64,000 nucleotides of DNA from positions 179,848 to 243,847 of the forward strand of contig NZ_SJSM01000006.1 in assembly GCF_004331685.1 (NCBI RefSeq), given 5' to 3'. This document shows positions 52,515 to 61,219 of the stretch, piece after piece. How positions within the stretch are numbered: position 1 is the first letter of the stretch; every line of letters begins with the position of its first letter. The stretch is from Pedobacter hiemivivus (GTDB taxonomy: Bacteria > Bacteroidota > Bacteroidia > Sphingobacteriales > Sphingobacteriaceae). The translations under genes were made by a program, and so were the position numbers. Under the pieces are notes generated by a model that ran no database searches, was not told where the DNA came from, and was given only the letters and a program-made list of their open reading frames with translations.

Positions 52515-52886
52515 TTAATTCCAGTCCAGCGCTTTCTTTTTTATCACATATATAAAACCCAGTAATAGGGTCCCCATAAATATAAACATTTCTACCATGC
52601 CGGTCATGCCCAGCTCCCTGAAATTAACTGCCCAGGGATACATGAAAATTACCTCAATATCAAAAAGGACAAAGAGGATAGCTACTAAAAAGTATTTAAT
52701 AGAGAATGGCTGACGCGCATTACCAATGGTCTTAATCCCTGCTTCAAAGGTTTCCAATTTATCTTTGGTCTTCCTTCTTGGCCCTAAAAAGTGTGTTGCA
52801 ATTAAAGTAACAACAACAAATCCTAAAGCAACGATTACTTGAATTATAATTGGTAAAAAATCTACAGGTACACTTTGCGTTTCCAT
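52515..52886 (-). CDS. nuoA: NADH-quinone oxidoreductase subunit A
   Basis: 123 residues, three helices. The conserved TFEAGIKTIGNARQPFSIKYF loop and the VLFDIEVIFMYPWAV helix with its acidic residues mark NuoA. First gene of the nuo locus. A TATTTTTG -7 box lies 18 nt before the ATG, right behind the terminator of the upstream TPR gene. Confidence 0.96.
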   Translation of the reverse strand: METQSVPVDFLPIIIQVIVALGFVVVTLIATHFLGPRRKTKDKLETFEAGIKTIGNARQPFSIKYFLVAILFVLFDIEVIFMYPWAVNFRELGMTGMVEMFIFMGTLLLGFIYVIKKKALDWN

Positions 52887-52903
52887 TTGAAAATAATTTG
52901 GGA

Positions 52904-52911
52904 CAAAAATA
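52904..52911 (-). promoter_or_regulatory. -7 box of the nuo promoter
   Basis: The minus strand reads TATTTTTG (TAnnTTTG). A GTTG at 52931-52934, one base off TTTG, is 19 nt upstream. The transcript would begin about 12 nt before nuoA. Confidence 0.55.
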
Positions 52912-52943
52912 AAACAAAAAGGCAGGATAACAACCCTGCCTTT
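52911..52943 (-). terminator. Terminator of the TPR gene / energising operon
   Basis: Stem AAAGGCAGG (52918-52926) pairs with CCTGCCTTT (52935-52943), 8-nt loop, with a T-rich tract following on the minus strand. It separates the TPR gene from nuoA. Confidence 0.8.
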
Positions 52944-52962
52944 CTATTTATTATTTAATTTA

Positions 52963-54678
52963 TTACTTTTTCTTCATCGGAGCCTTAGGAGCCGGTGATG
53001 TCAAATCCTTTAAGCGGTTTTGAGCACCTACGTTTGCAGGGTCAATAGCCAAAGCCTTATTCAGGTATTCTTTTGCTTTTTCTTTATCAGTCTGAGCGTA
53101 AAAAGAACCTACATAAACATAAGCCTCTACAAGGTCCTTAGCTGAAGCAGTAGCCAATTCAGGCTTAGTCACAGTAACCAGTTGAATCAACTGCTCATAA
53201 TAAGGAACAGCCAACCATTTAGGGTTATTAGGGTCATCAGAATATTTAGCAACACGCGCTCTGAAAGTATAAGCTAAAGCAAAATCATTTTTCACCTTAA
53301 TGATGTGCGCAAAAGCAGAATCCGCCTCAACCATGATTTTCTTATCAGGGTGTTTACCATCTCTGTCTTTAATTGCATAGTCATAGTATCTAGCTGTACC
53401 TAAGTAATAATAATTGGTTAAAGCATTTTTTCCTTCAGGATTAGCCTTCACAGAAGCTGCGTACGCATCACCTGCTTGACTATATTTTTTACCTTTAAAT
53501 AAAGCCAACGCTACTTCGTCCAAAGCCTCAGTAGTAGTCGAATCCTTAGCCACTGCTTTAAGGATCGTAGGTAAAGCCAAACTATCATTACCATTCTGCA
53601 ATAAAGCTTTACCCAAGTATAAATAATCACCTGCTACTATACGTGAAGTATCTTTATTCTTAGCAAAGAAATCATTCATATACTCTAAACTTTTCGGATA
53701 GTTCTTATTCTCAAATGCCGAATAACCACGTAATCTTAAAACTACAAGCGCTTTTGGATCATTAGGGTTAGTTGTTGCAAGTGCAGATGTTACTTCCTCT
53801 AAAGTTTTAAAATCCTTTGCATAGAACAAGAACTGCGCATAACGCAATTTCGACTCAAAAGAGTTATCAGTTAAATCAATATATTTCTTGTAATTTTCTA
53901 CAGCCTGAGCAGATCTTGCTGGAAACTCATTAGCCAGTTGAAGTGCCCACTGCATATACAGCTCCGCAATTTCACGGTAAGCAGGACCATAGTTAGGATC
54001 TTTAGCAATCACCTCTTTTAACGCTTCTTCCGACTCCGCAAATGCCCTTGATTCTTTGTACATACGGCCAATCTGAACTTTACCTCTTAAAAGAGCTTCG
54101 TTGATGTTACCTGCACGCATATAATTTTGCAAAGCCTCAGAGTTTTTCTTTTGCAAAGCATAATAATCACCTAATGCTAAAAACGTTTCTGCGTCTTTAT
54201 CATTTGCATCCAGTTCTTCAGCTTTTTGAAGGTATGGCAATGCAGCCTCAAAATCAGGCTTAGCTCCTGAGATATACGCTTTTCCAATATACAATTGAGG
54301 GATATAATCTTTTTTAGAAGAAACTTCTACCGCTTTAGCAAAGTTTGTTTTTGCTGATGTTGGATTATTCGAAGCTAAATCCGCTTCACCAAGACCAATA
54401 TAATTTAATGAATTTTTAGCATCAGCAGCCACACCCTGAGTAAATACTGCACGTGCAGAATCAGGATACTCCATAAGTAAATATACCTCTCCTAAAGTAT
54501 AGTAGTTTTCGCCTTTACTGGCTTGATTCTTTACAAGTGTTTTAAGCATTGAAGCCGCTTTCTGATACTGTTCAGCATCTATGGCCTTCTTTGCGTCACT
54601 TAAGCTCTGAGCAAAAGAGGCAGAACCCATCACTACTAAACCTAAACTTAAGGTTATTGCTTTCTTTGTCATTTTCAT
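52963..54678 (-). CDS. Tetratricopeptide-repeat protein, periplasmic
   Basis: 571 residues. The signal peptide (about 1-23) ends in SASFAQ. Tandem TPR units follow along almost the entire length, for example YQKAASMLKTLVKNQASKGENYYTLGEVYL and several YLGKALLQNGN-type helices, ending in KEYLNKALAIDPANVGAQNRL and a proline/lysine tail. It is likely a periplasmic scaffold. A TATATTTG box 57 nt upstream, within the spacer after the PstS-like gene, may give it its own promoter in addition to the exbB operon promoter. Confidence 0.88.
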   Translation of the reverse strand: MKMTKKAITLSLGLVVMGSASFAQSLSDAKKAIDAEQYQKAASMLKTLVKNQASKGENYYTLGEVYLLMEYPDSARAVFTQGVAADAKNSLNYIGLGEADLASNNPTSAKTNFAKAVEVSSKKDYIPQLYIGKAYISGAKPDFEAALPYLQKAEELDANDKDAETFLALGDYYALQKKNSEALQNYMRAGNINEALLRGKVQIGRMYKESRAFAESEEALKEVIAKDPNYGPAYREIAELYMQWALQLANEFPARSAQAVENYKKYIDLTDNSFESKLRYAQFLFYAKDFKTLEEVTSALATTNPNDPKALVVLRLRGYSAFENKNYPKSLEYMNDFFAKNKDTSRIVAGDYLYLGKALLQNGNDSLALPTILKAVAKDSTTTEALDEVALALFKGKKYSQAGDAYAASVKANPEGKNALTNYYYLGTARYYDYAIKDRDGKHPDKKIMVEADSAFAHIIKVKNDFALAYTFRARVAKYSDDPNNPKWLAVPYYEQLIQLVTVTKPELATASAKDLVEAYVYVGSFYAQTDKEKAKEYLNKALAIDPANVGAQNRLKDLTSPAPKAPMKKK

Positions 54679-54734
54679 GGTTCGTTTATTGTTTTTTAGT
54701 TCTTTTGAAACTTGCCCACGCAGGCTTCATCTTT

Positions 54735-54742
54735 CAAATATA
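54735..54742 (-). promoter_or_regulatory. -7 box upstream of the TPR gene
   Basis: The minus strand reads TATATTTG, an exact TAnnTTTG match, 57 nt before the TPR start. The -33 box is not evident. Confidence 0.4.
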
Positions 54743-54746
54743 AAAT

Positions 54747-55664
54747 TTAGTTTGTATTCTTAAAATTAAAATCGCGAGAAGCCATCTTATGTGGACCTAA
54801 TCCGGATTTAAGTACAATCAGTTGTCCCCTCGGACTTACTAACCAATTTGCAAAACCTGTACCTAAACCATCCCTGCCTTCCGCATTGATAATATATATA
54901 TTTCTTAAGAAAGGATAAATTCCATTAATTAAATTCGTCTGGATTGGTTGATAAAATTTATCATCCCCTTTTTTACCCTTCACATTCTTCACGCCCATCA
55001 TCTTCACTTTATCCAGATAACCGGCCATATCTTTGTTATTATCGATCAGCCAGTTCACTCCTACAACTCCTATAGACCCTTTATTTTCTGCAATATACTT
55101 AATCACATCGTTATTGGTCTTTAAAGTATAAATTCCTTTTGGCGGCAATGTTGTAATGCCTGCCAGTGTTTTAAAATAACGTAAAGTACTCGAATAAGCA
55201 TTATCGAATACCAACTGTTTACCATTTATTGATGTCCCTTTTAATATACTAACGACCTCATCCACTGTAATATTGCTATCCAGGTTATCCTTATTGGTAA
55301 TTAAAGCAATGCCATCAATTGCAAACCTCGAACTTTTTGGGACAATACTTCTATTTCTATACATCTTATCCTCTTCAGGTGTAAGCATTCTCGATGAAAT
55401 AAGCACCCGCACACTGTCATTTAAAAAAGTAGGCAGGATGCGCTGCTCGTTGCCCTCGATGATGGTAAACTTAGTATCCGGGTAATCTGTTTTAAATACT
55501 TCTATCTGATCGGCTAACACTCCCGAGAAAGACTCGTCTACCAGCATACTCACAGTACCAGATGTACGCGTCTCTTCCACACCGCTTGCAGGCTTTGGCT
55601 TCTGTTTACAAGCCACAAAAACCATCAGTAAAAGGACAAAACTAAGATTCTTCATACTAAACAA
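54747..55664 (-). CDS. PstS-like phosphate/ligand-binding lipoprotein
   Basis: 305 residues. A lipoprotein signal ends at Cys19 (VACKQK). The periplasmic-binding-protein type II fold is suggested by SGTVSMLVDESFSGVLADQI, a central AIDGIALITNKDNLDSNITVDEV segment, as in PstS, and a C-terminal FANWLVSPRGQLIVLKSGL. No pstCAB genes are near. In Bacteroidota a PstS-like gene commonly trails exbB-exbD-tonB, so it may support outer-membrane uptake rather than an ABC importer. The ligand is unproven. Confidence 0.8.
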   Translation of the reverse strand: MFSMKNLSFVLLLMVFVACKQKPKPASGVEETRTSGTVSMLVDESFSGVLADQIEVFKTDYPDTKFTIIEGNEQRILPTFLNDSVRVLISSRMLTPEEDKMYRNRSIVPKSSRFAIDGIALITNKDNLDSNITVDEVVSILKGTSINGKQLVFDNAYSSTLRYFKTLAGITTLPPKGIYTLKTNNDVIKYIAENKGSIGVVGVNWLIDNNKDMAGYLDKVKMMGVKNVKGKKGDDKFYQPIQTNLINGIYPFLRNIYIINAEGRDGLGTGFANWLVSPRGQLIVLKSGLGPHKMASRDFNFKNTN

Positions 55665-55671
55665 TAAATTA

Positions 55672-55902
55672 TTAATCCTCTTCAGGTTTCTGGTTAATTA
55701 AACGTATAAATCTGATCACTGCATAGGCGATCAACAAGCAGCCTAACAAGATTCTGTACATCGGCTGAATCTGATTCAACAGCGTTGTTCCAAAGATCAA
55801 CATCCCGCCAAGTACCAGGTAAAAGAGGAACATGACCAGCCCTAAAATGAACAGAAATCGCTGTTGAGGCGATTTCTGTCTAAATGTTTCGAAATTAAAC
55901 AT
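55672..55902 (-). CDS. Small two-helix membrane protein of the TonB operon
   Basis: 76 residues. Two hydrophobic helices (about 16-38 and 48-64) flank a short loop, with charged ends: FRQKSPQQRFL at the start and a KPEED tail. No named family is recognised. It lies 1 nt after the TonB stop and 7 nt before the PstS-like start, so it is co-transcribed with them; a role as accessory to the proton-channel complex is a guess. Confidence 0.7.
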   Translation of the reverse strand: MFNFETFRQKSPQQRFLFILGLVMFLFYLVLGGMLIFGTTLLNQIQPMYRILLGCLLIAYAVIRFIRLINQKPEED

Positions 55903-55903
55903 T

Positions 55904-56725
55904 CTAATTTGATAAGGTAAAGCTAATTGGAATATTGTACTTCACACGTACTGGTTTACCGTTTTGAATACCCGGTGTCCAGTTCGGACTCGCTTTAAGT
56001 ACCCTGATGGCTTCCTCATCGGTACCGCCACCTAGTTTTCTTTCCACTTTAATGTCAGTAAGCTTTCCATTTTTCTCTACTACGAAAGATAAGAACACTT
56101 TACCTTGAATATTATTCTCTTGAGCCATTGCAGGATATCTAACTGCTTTTTTCAAGTAAGCGTAGAATTTCTCCAAACCACCTGGGAATCCTGGCTGAGT
56201 TTCGATACTCACAAAGTCATAAACCTTGGTATCTTCCACTACTGCTGCCTGTTTAGGGCCATCTCCAACCGGACCAGCGATAACGATATCAGCTGTTGGG
56301 TCACCTTCAATGGTTTTCTGACCTGGGTCAGCCTTTTTCAAATCTTCAATCTGAACAGGTTCTTTATCAATTACCTCATTATCCGGTTTTACAATCGGAG
56401 GAGGGAATTTAATCTGATCCTGTTTTGGTGGCGGTGGCTCAACCGGTGGTGGCGGAGGTGTCTCCGGGTTTACCGGTGGAGGTGGCGCAACCACAACCTC
56501 AACCTGTTTCACTACCTCTTCTTCAGGTAGCTTACCTTTGATCAAGCTAATGATCTTAGGCGCCACAAACATCAGTATAAATACCGATGATGCGATGACA
56601 AGAGCCTTTGTAGTATTTGCAGCACTTTGCTTACGCAGCTCGTAAGCTCCGTATTTCTTATTCTTATTTGCAAATACAACGTCTAGCCACTCTGTCTTTA
56701 ATAAATCTATCTTAGAACCAAACAT
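55904..56725 (-). CDS. tonB: Energy transducer TonB
   Basis: 273 residues. A cytoplasmic lead (about 1-40, with KNKKYGAYELRKQ) is followed by one transmembrane helix (about 43-62) and a long proline-rich spacer (about 78-105 and beyond). The C-terminal TonB domain (about 190-273) has GGLEKFYAYLKKAVRYPAMA and KGNVFLSF-like strands. The N-terminal KYGAYELR motif is typical of Bacteroidota TonB. It passes proton-motive energy to outer-membrane receptors such as the SusC protein in this window. Confidence 0.95.
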   Translation of the reverse strand: MFGSKIDLLKTEWLDVVFANKNKKYGAYELRKQSAANTTKALVIASSVFILMFVAPKIISLIKGKLPEEEVVKQVEVVVAPPPPVNPETPPPPPVEPPPPKQDQIKFPPPIVKPDNEVIDKEPVQIEDLKKADPGQKTIEGDPTADIVIAGPVGDGPKQAAVVEDTKVYDFVSIETQPGFPGGLEKFYAYLKKAVRYPAMAQENNIQGKVFLSFVVEKNGKLTDIKVERKLGGGTDEEAIRVLKASPNWTPGIQNGKPVRVKYNIPISFTLSN

Positions 56726-56758
56726 AGCTTCCTATTTTTAATATTGTTAATTATTTTA

Positions 56759-57298
56759 TTATAAAATTCCAGCCTGTTTCATGAACTCCTTTTCACTATC
56801 AAGAATGTTCTCGTCATCAATCGCTGGTGCTGTAGTGATCTTAGTGATCGACAACTCATCCATAATATCAACAAAGTTCTTATAAGTCGCTCCAGAAGTC
56901 GGTTTAATAATCATAATGATCTGCCTTCCGCCAGTAGCATCTGCTACCTTCTTTTTATTATCTAATATTGACTTTCTGATATCAGCAAAAGCTTCAACAT
57001 TAGGTTTTGATTTACCTGCTTCCCCCATATACCAGGCTACTTTATTGTTTTTACCCAATAAGATAGTCATCGTTTCCGAAGCACGTAATTCATTCCTTTC
57101 AACTGAGTTATCGTCTTTATCAGGCTTTGCAATATCCATTGCAATTGGTTTCGACAGGGAGGTGGTTAACATAAAGAAAGTGATTAGCAAGAAGGCCAAA
57201 TCCACCATCGCAGTTAAATCTACTTTGGTACTTTGTTTCTTACTCCTTACTTTTTTGCCTTTTTTGCCCCCCCCGCCGGAGGTATCTAATTCTGCCAT
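56759..57298 (-). CDS. exbD: ExbD/TolR family protein (second copy)
   Basis: 179 residues. A lysine/glycine-rich cytoplasmic lead (GGGGKKGKKVRSKK) precedes one transmembrane helix with VDLTAMVDLAFLLITFFMLTT, which includes the essential aspartate, and a periplasmic domain follows. It lies 9 nt after the other exbD. Two ExbD genes in a row are common in Bacteroidota. Confidence 0.93.
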   Translation of the reverse strand: MAELDTSGGGGKKGKKVRSKKQSTKVDLTAMVDLAFLLITFFMLTTSLSKPIAMDIAKPDKDDNSVERNELRASETMTILLGKNNKVAWYMGEAGKSKPNVEAFADIRKSILDNKKKVADATGGRQIIMIIKPTSGATYKNFVDIMDELSITKITTAPAIDDENILDSEKEFMKQAGIL

Positions 57299-57307
57299 AA
57301 TATAATA

Positions 57308-57925
57308 TTATTTAGCATCGCCTTCGGCGGATGTAATTAAACTGAATTTGTTAATTTTTTGCTTCTGAAGAATGTCAACGATTTTTTTAACCGAAGGATA
57401 CTCTTCTTCTGCATCTCCTTTTATACTCACACGCATTTGTGTAGAGTGTAATTCGGCAACAGACGTACGGGACTGCAGGATCCATTCGGCCAACTGATTG
57501 TCAGTTGAATCGGCAGGAATACCACCAGCGTTCTTTTGAAACTCTGTTCTTTTCTCTCCATCCATAGCGATGAATCCTTTTAAACTCTGGATCGGAACTC
57601 CAAACGCTCCAATTACACCAAAACGCTCACGCTCTTGTGGAGTAAATTGAATGTTGTATTTTTCGCCCATCTTATCCAGCGTAGACATTTTAACGTCTTT
57701 ACCTACGATTTCGTAGAACACTTGTCCTTTACCTATTGACAATATCCCCATATCCAAATCAGGAACCTTAAGTTTATAGGTCGATGAAGGAATAGTAACA
57801 TCCAAAGGATCAGGTTGGCGCGCTGTTGCTGTTAATATAAAGAAAGTAAGCAATAGGAAAGATACATCGCACATGGCGGTCATATCTATCGCAGTACTCT
57901 TTCTTTGAACCTTTGCTCTTGGCAT
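57308..57925 (-). CDS. exbD: ExbD/TolR family protein (first copy)
   Basis: 205 residues. The lead MPRAKVQRKSTAIDMTAMCD and helix DVSFLLLTFFILTA carry the conserved aspartate; the periplasmic part (about 40-205) is longer than in the second copy. The two copies may form a mixed ExbD dimer inside the ExbB pentamer. It starts 87 nt after exbB. Confidence 0.93.
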   Translation of the reverse strand: MPRAKVQRKSTAIDMTAMCDVSFLLLTFFILTATARQPDPLDVTIPSSTYKLKVPDLDMGILSIGKGQVFYEIVGKDVKMSTLDKMGEKYNIQFTPQERERFGVIGAFGVPIQSLKGFIAMDGEKRTEFQKNAGGIPADSTDNQLAEWILQSRTSVAELHSTQMRVSIKGDAEEEYPSVKKIVDILQKQKINKFSLITSAEGDAK

Positions 57926-58012
57926 AATTTTTTAAAATTACTTATGTTTTAAACTAATGATGTTAATTCTCCCGGTTTTCCATAAAGCCGGTAAAAAAAA
58001 ATTCATTATTTT

Positions 58013-58840
58013 TTATTTATGCGTACTAGCGTAAGTTTGGATGATGCTGAAACCTGCTTCATCAATTGCATAAGTTAATTTATCAATTTTAGAAGTAAGG
58101 ATGTTGTACATGATAATTGCAAGTGTAGAAGTACCAATACCTGTAGCCGTGTTAATCAAAGCCTCAGAGATACCAGTTGCTAACGCAGCTTGATCTGGAG
58201 CACCAGAGTTAGCCAAACCACCGAAGGCCTTGATCATACCTGTTACTGTTCCTAATAGACCCATCAAAGTACCTACTGATACTAAAGTAGCAATTACAGT
58301 TAAGTTTTGCTCTAACATTGGCATTTCCAAAGTAGTAGCTTCTTCGATATCTTTCTGGATAGCTAAACATTTTTGGTCAGTGTCCATATTTGGCTCAACT
58401 TCCATTTCACGGTATTTTTTCAATCCCGATTTGATAACGTTTGCAACAGAACCTTGTTGTTTGTCACACTCAGCCATTGCAGACTCAATGTTGTTTGCAT
58501 TTAAAAGAGACTGTACTTTTTTTACAAAGCCATCTAAGCTTCCTTTACCTGTTGCTTTACCAATAACAATAAAACGCTCAACAGAGAATACGATTACCAT
58601 TAAGAACATACCCATTAGGATTGGTACGATAAAACCACCTTTATAAGCCATACCTGCGTAGTTACCTACTTTAGGCAAATTTTCAACGTTATCGTCGATA
58701 AAGTTTTTTGGATCACCCAGGATAAATTTAAAAATACATATACCGATGATGATACAAATTGGAATCGTTAATGTAGCGAATAGATTTGAAGCTGTCGAGC
58801 TTTCTTTTTTTACTGTTGTAGGTTTTGGTGCGTTTGCCAT
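58013..58840 (-). CDS. exbB: ExbB/TolQ/MotA family proton channel protein
   Basis: 275 residues. Three transmembrane helices are seen: about 20-40, about 70-90 (FIVPILMGMFLMVIVFSVERF), and a C-terminal pair region around LTVIATLVSVGTLMGLLGTVTGMIKAF. The latter is the MotA/TolQ/ExbB signature. It builds the proton-driven motor with the ExbD proteins. First gene of the operon, preceded by a well-formed promoter. Confidence 0.95.
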   Translation of the reverse strand: MANAPKPTTVKKESSTASNLFATLTIPICIIIGICIFKFILGDPKNFIDDNVENLPKVGNYAGMAYKGGFIVPILMGMFLMVIVFSVERFIVIGKATGKGSLDGFVKKVQSLLNANNIESAMAECDKQQGSVANVIKSGLKKYREMEVEPNMDTDQKCLAIQKDIEEATTLEMPMLEQNLTVIATLVSVGTLMGLLGTVTGMIKAFGGLANSGAPDQAALATGISEALINTATGIGTSTLAIIMYNILTSKIDKLTYAIDEAGFSIIQTYASTHK

Positions 58841-58938
58841 TTTTTTTTAGTTTTTTAGTTTTTAGTACTTTGTTTTTTAAAATTAGATAAATATTCCGTA
58901 ATACACACAACGACCATTATAAAGTATTGTTGTAACAA

Positions 58939-58968
58939 CAAATTTATAATTTTCATTTTAATTCCAAA
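58939..58968 (-). promoter_or_regulatory. Promoter of the exbB-exbD-exbD-tonB operon
   Basis: TTTG (58965-58968) and TAAATTTG (58939-58946) on the minus strand, 18 nt apart, match both Bacteroidota promoter boxes exactly. The 5' leader would be about 90 nt, AT-rich. Confidence 0.75.
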
Positions 58969-59023
58969 TTAAATTATCGTTAGCCTATTCCCCCGAATAT
59001 TTCCCTTCACGTAGTTAGTATAA

Positions 59024-59058
59024 TTAAAAAAGATTGTCCCGGTGGAGAGACAATCTTT
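59024..59058 (-). terminator. Terminator of pckA
   Basis: Stem AAAGATTGTC (59029-59038) pairs with GACAATCTTT (59049-59058), 10-nt loop, and the minus strand continues in T residues. It lies about 55 nt after the PckA stop. Confidence 0.85.
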
Positions 59059-59113
59059 CGCAATTAAAACTAAAAAAAAATTGAAATGCAAATTTTTCGA
59101 GAAAAAAATGCTT

Positions 59114-60721
59114 TTAATGTGCGTTTTCGACAACTTTAGGCACGGATGCAAGCATTTCTTCACTCGCGTAGGCTTCAAACTGCTTAAAGTTATTTATAAA
59201 TGCCAAAGCCAATTCGTTTGCTTTTACATCATATTCCTTCGGATCCGACCAGGTATTTCTTGGGTTCAATATTTCTGCAGGGACATTCGGACAGCCTACA
59301 GGAATACACAATCCGAATACAGGGTCTGCCTCAAAAGCGATATTTTCAAATTCACCCTTCAATGCCGCAGCAATCATGGCCCTTGTATAGGCTAATTTCA
59401 TCCGTTTTCCTACGCCATAAGCTCCGCCACTCCATCCTGTATTGATCAGCCAAACATTCACCTTGTGCTTTTGCATCTTCTCGCCTAGCAAACTTGCATA
59501 GCGTGTTGGGTGCAATGGCATAAATGCTTTACCAAAACAAGCAGAGAAGGTCAACTGAGGCTCTGTAACCCCAGCTTCTGTTCCTGCAACCTTAGCAGTA
59601 TAGCCAGATATAAAATGGAACATCGCCTGTCCCGGAGTTAATTTTGATATCGGAGGTAAAACGCCAAACGCATCAGCCGTTAAAAAGAAAATATTTTTAG
59701 GCATTCCGGCTATTGATGGTAAAATCGCATTATCAATATAATCAATAGGATAAGCTACCCTCGTATTTTCCGTTTTATCTATATTACAAAAATCTACGGT
59801 ACGTGTATGAGGGAAATAATTGATATTCTCCAGCAATGCGCCAAACTTAATGGCATTATGTATCTGAGGTTCTTTTTCGGCAGTTAGATCTACACATTTA
59901 GCATAACATCCGCCTTCAAAATTGAACACAGAATCGTCACTCCAGCCATGCTCATCATCACCGATCAGTCCTCTTTCAGGATCAGCCGAAAGCGTGGTTT
60001 TCCCTGTTCCAGAAAGGCCAAAAAAGATTGCTGTATCGCCGTCCTTGCCTACATTGGCAGAGCAATGCATCGATAAAGTCTTTCTTTGTTCGGGTAAAAT
60101 GAAGTTAAGTACAGAGAATATCCCTTTTTTTATCTCCCCGGTATAACCTGATCCACCTACCAAAATCATCTTTTTAGTAAAGTTCAGGATAGAAAAATTT
60201 GGTTGTCTGGTCCCATCTACAGCAGGATCAGCTAAAAAAGTAGGCGCAGCTATAATCGTCCACTCTGGTTGGCCAACCACCTCTTCTTCCTCCCCAAATC
60301 TCAAAAACAAGTTATTGGCGAAAAGATTTTGATAAGCCGTTTCCGTAACCACTCTGATGGTTGTTTTATACTTTTCATCCGCACAGGCATAAGCATCCCG
60401 TACATAGAAATCCTTCTGGTTAAGGTGCACAGTAATCTTATTAAAAAGGGAATCGAAATGTTGTGCATCAATTTTGATGTTGATGTCACCCCACCAAACG
60501 GTATCCTGAGTAATGTCATCGCAAACAATAAATCTGTCTTTCGGAGAACGACCGGTAAATTTACCTGTGTCAATTGCCAATGCACCGCTATCGGCAAGCG
60601 TACCTTCTCCATTCTTCAAGGCCTCTTCAACCAGTTGTGCCACATTAAGCTGAAATAGAGCATTATCTGAATCTAGGTTCAAATAGTTCAAGTCAGGCTT
60701 AAGCATAAACGCTTTGCTCAT
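59114..60721 (-). CDS. pckA: Phosphoenolpyruvate carboxykinase (ATP)
   Basis: 535 residues. The kinase P-loop GLSGTGKT (235-242) and the metal/oxaloacetate motif DDEHGW (255-260) are intact, with FTGRSPKDRF near the start and LINTGWSGGAYGVGKRM near residue 445. It interconverts oxaloacetate and PEP in the cytoplasm for gluconeogenesis or mixed-acid metabolism. A TAACTTTG -7 box lies 21 nt upstream and a terminator downstream, so it is monocistronic. Confidence 0.97.
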   Translation of the reverse strand: MSKAFMLKPDLNYLNLDSDNALFQLNVAQLVEEALKNGEGTLADSGALAIDTGKFTGRSPKDRFIVCDDITQDTVWWGDINIKIDAQHFDSLFNKITVHLNQKDFYVRDAYACADEKYKTTIRVVTETAYQNLFANNLFLRFGEEEEVVGQPEWTIIAAPTFLADPAVDGTRQPNFSILNFTKKMILVGGSGYTGEIKKGIFSVLNFILPEQRKTLSMHCSANVGKDGDTAIFFGLSGTGKTTLSADPERGLIGDDEHGWSDDSVFNFEGGCYAKCVDLTAEKEPQIHNAIKFGALLENINYFPHTRTVDFCNIDKTENTRVAYPIDYIDNAILPSIAGMPKNIFFLTADAFGVLPPISKLTPGQAMFHFISGYTAKVAGTEAGVTEPQLTFSACFGKAFMPLHPTRYASLLGEKMQKHKVNVWLINTGWSGGAYGVGKRMKLAYTRAMIAAALKGEFENIAFEADPVFGLCIPVGCPNVPAEILNPRNTWSDPKEYDVKANELALAFINNFKQFEAYASEEMLASVPKVVENAH

Positions 60722-60741
60722 AAATAAGTAAGTTAGTCCGA

Positions 60742-60749
60742 CAAAGTTA
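60742..60749 (-). promoter_or_regulatory. -7 box of the pckA promoter
   Basis: The minus strand reads TAACTTTG (TAnnTTTG), 20 nt before the ATG. No clear -33 TTTG is seen, which leaves room for activator control. Confidence 0.5.
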
Positions 60750-60865
60750 TGCAGATAAAAAGGGAATAAGCGTAATTTTGCCCGAAAAAATTTACTTATT
60801 GTCGCAGATACACCAACTTCAATAAGCTGAATATCAACAATTTAAAACGTTTTCAGAAAACATTA

Positions 60866-61219
60866 TCAGCCCCCTGATTTTTTGACTTTAAAGCCTTCTT
60901 TTTGAAGCAACAACAAGACTTTATCTCTAAAGTCGCCCTGGATTAGAATTTCGCCATCTTTACTTGCTCCGCCTACCCCGCACTTGGTTTTCAGCATTTT
61001 GCTCAGCTTCTCCAACTCTTCATCACTCCCAACAAAACCAGTAACCAATGTTACAGCTTTTCCGCCACGGTTCTTTTTGTCCAACATTACACGCAAATTC
61101 TGCTGATTGTTAGCCAGAGCTTCAGCAGGTTCTGCATTTTCATCCTCGTAAGTAAAAGATGGATCTGTTGAATACATGATTCCACCTAAGTCGCTTAGTG
61201 TTTTCTTTTTAGGCTTCAT
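60866..61219 (-). CDS. yciH: SUI1/eIF1-like translation initiation factor (YciH)
   Basis: 117 residues. A variable N-terminal tail (about 1-40) precedes the SUI1 domain with LRVMLDKKNRGGKAVTLVTGF, CGVGGASKDGEILIQGDFRDKV and a C-terminal LLLQKEGFKVKK strand. Bacterial members may check initiation fidelity. The start overlaps the lipid-kinase gene by 11 nt. Confidence 0.92.
   Translation of the reverse strand: MKPKKKTLSDLGGIMYSTDPSFTYEDENAEPAEALANNQQNLRVMLDKKNRGGKAVTLVTGFVGSDEELEKLSKMLKTKCGVGGASKDGEILIQGDFRDKVLLLLQKEGFKVKKSGG

Noticed and set aside
56105..56530. 141-residue plus-strand frame rich in Trp and Arg
   Set aside because: It is the mirror of the proline-rich spacer of TonB; the odd composition is a by-product of that.
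58230..58646. 138-residue plus-strand frame opposite exbB
   Set aside because: Antisense shadow of a strongly conserved gene, no start signal.
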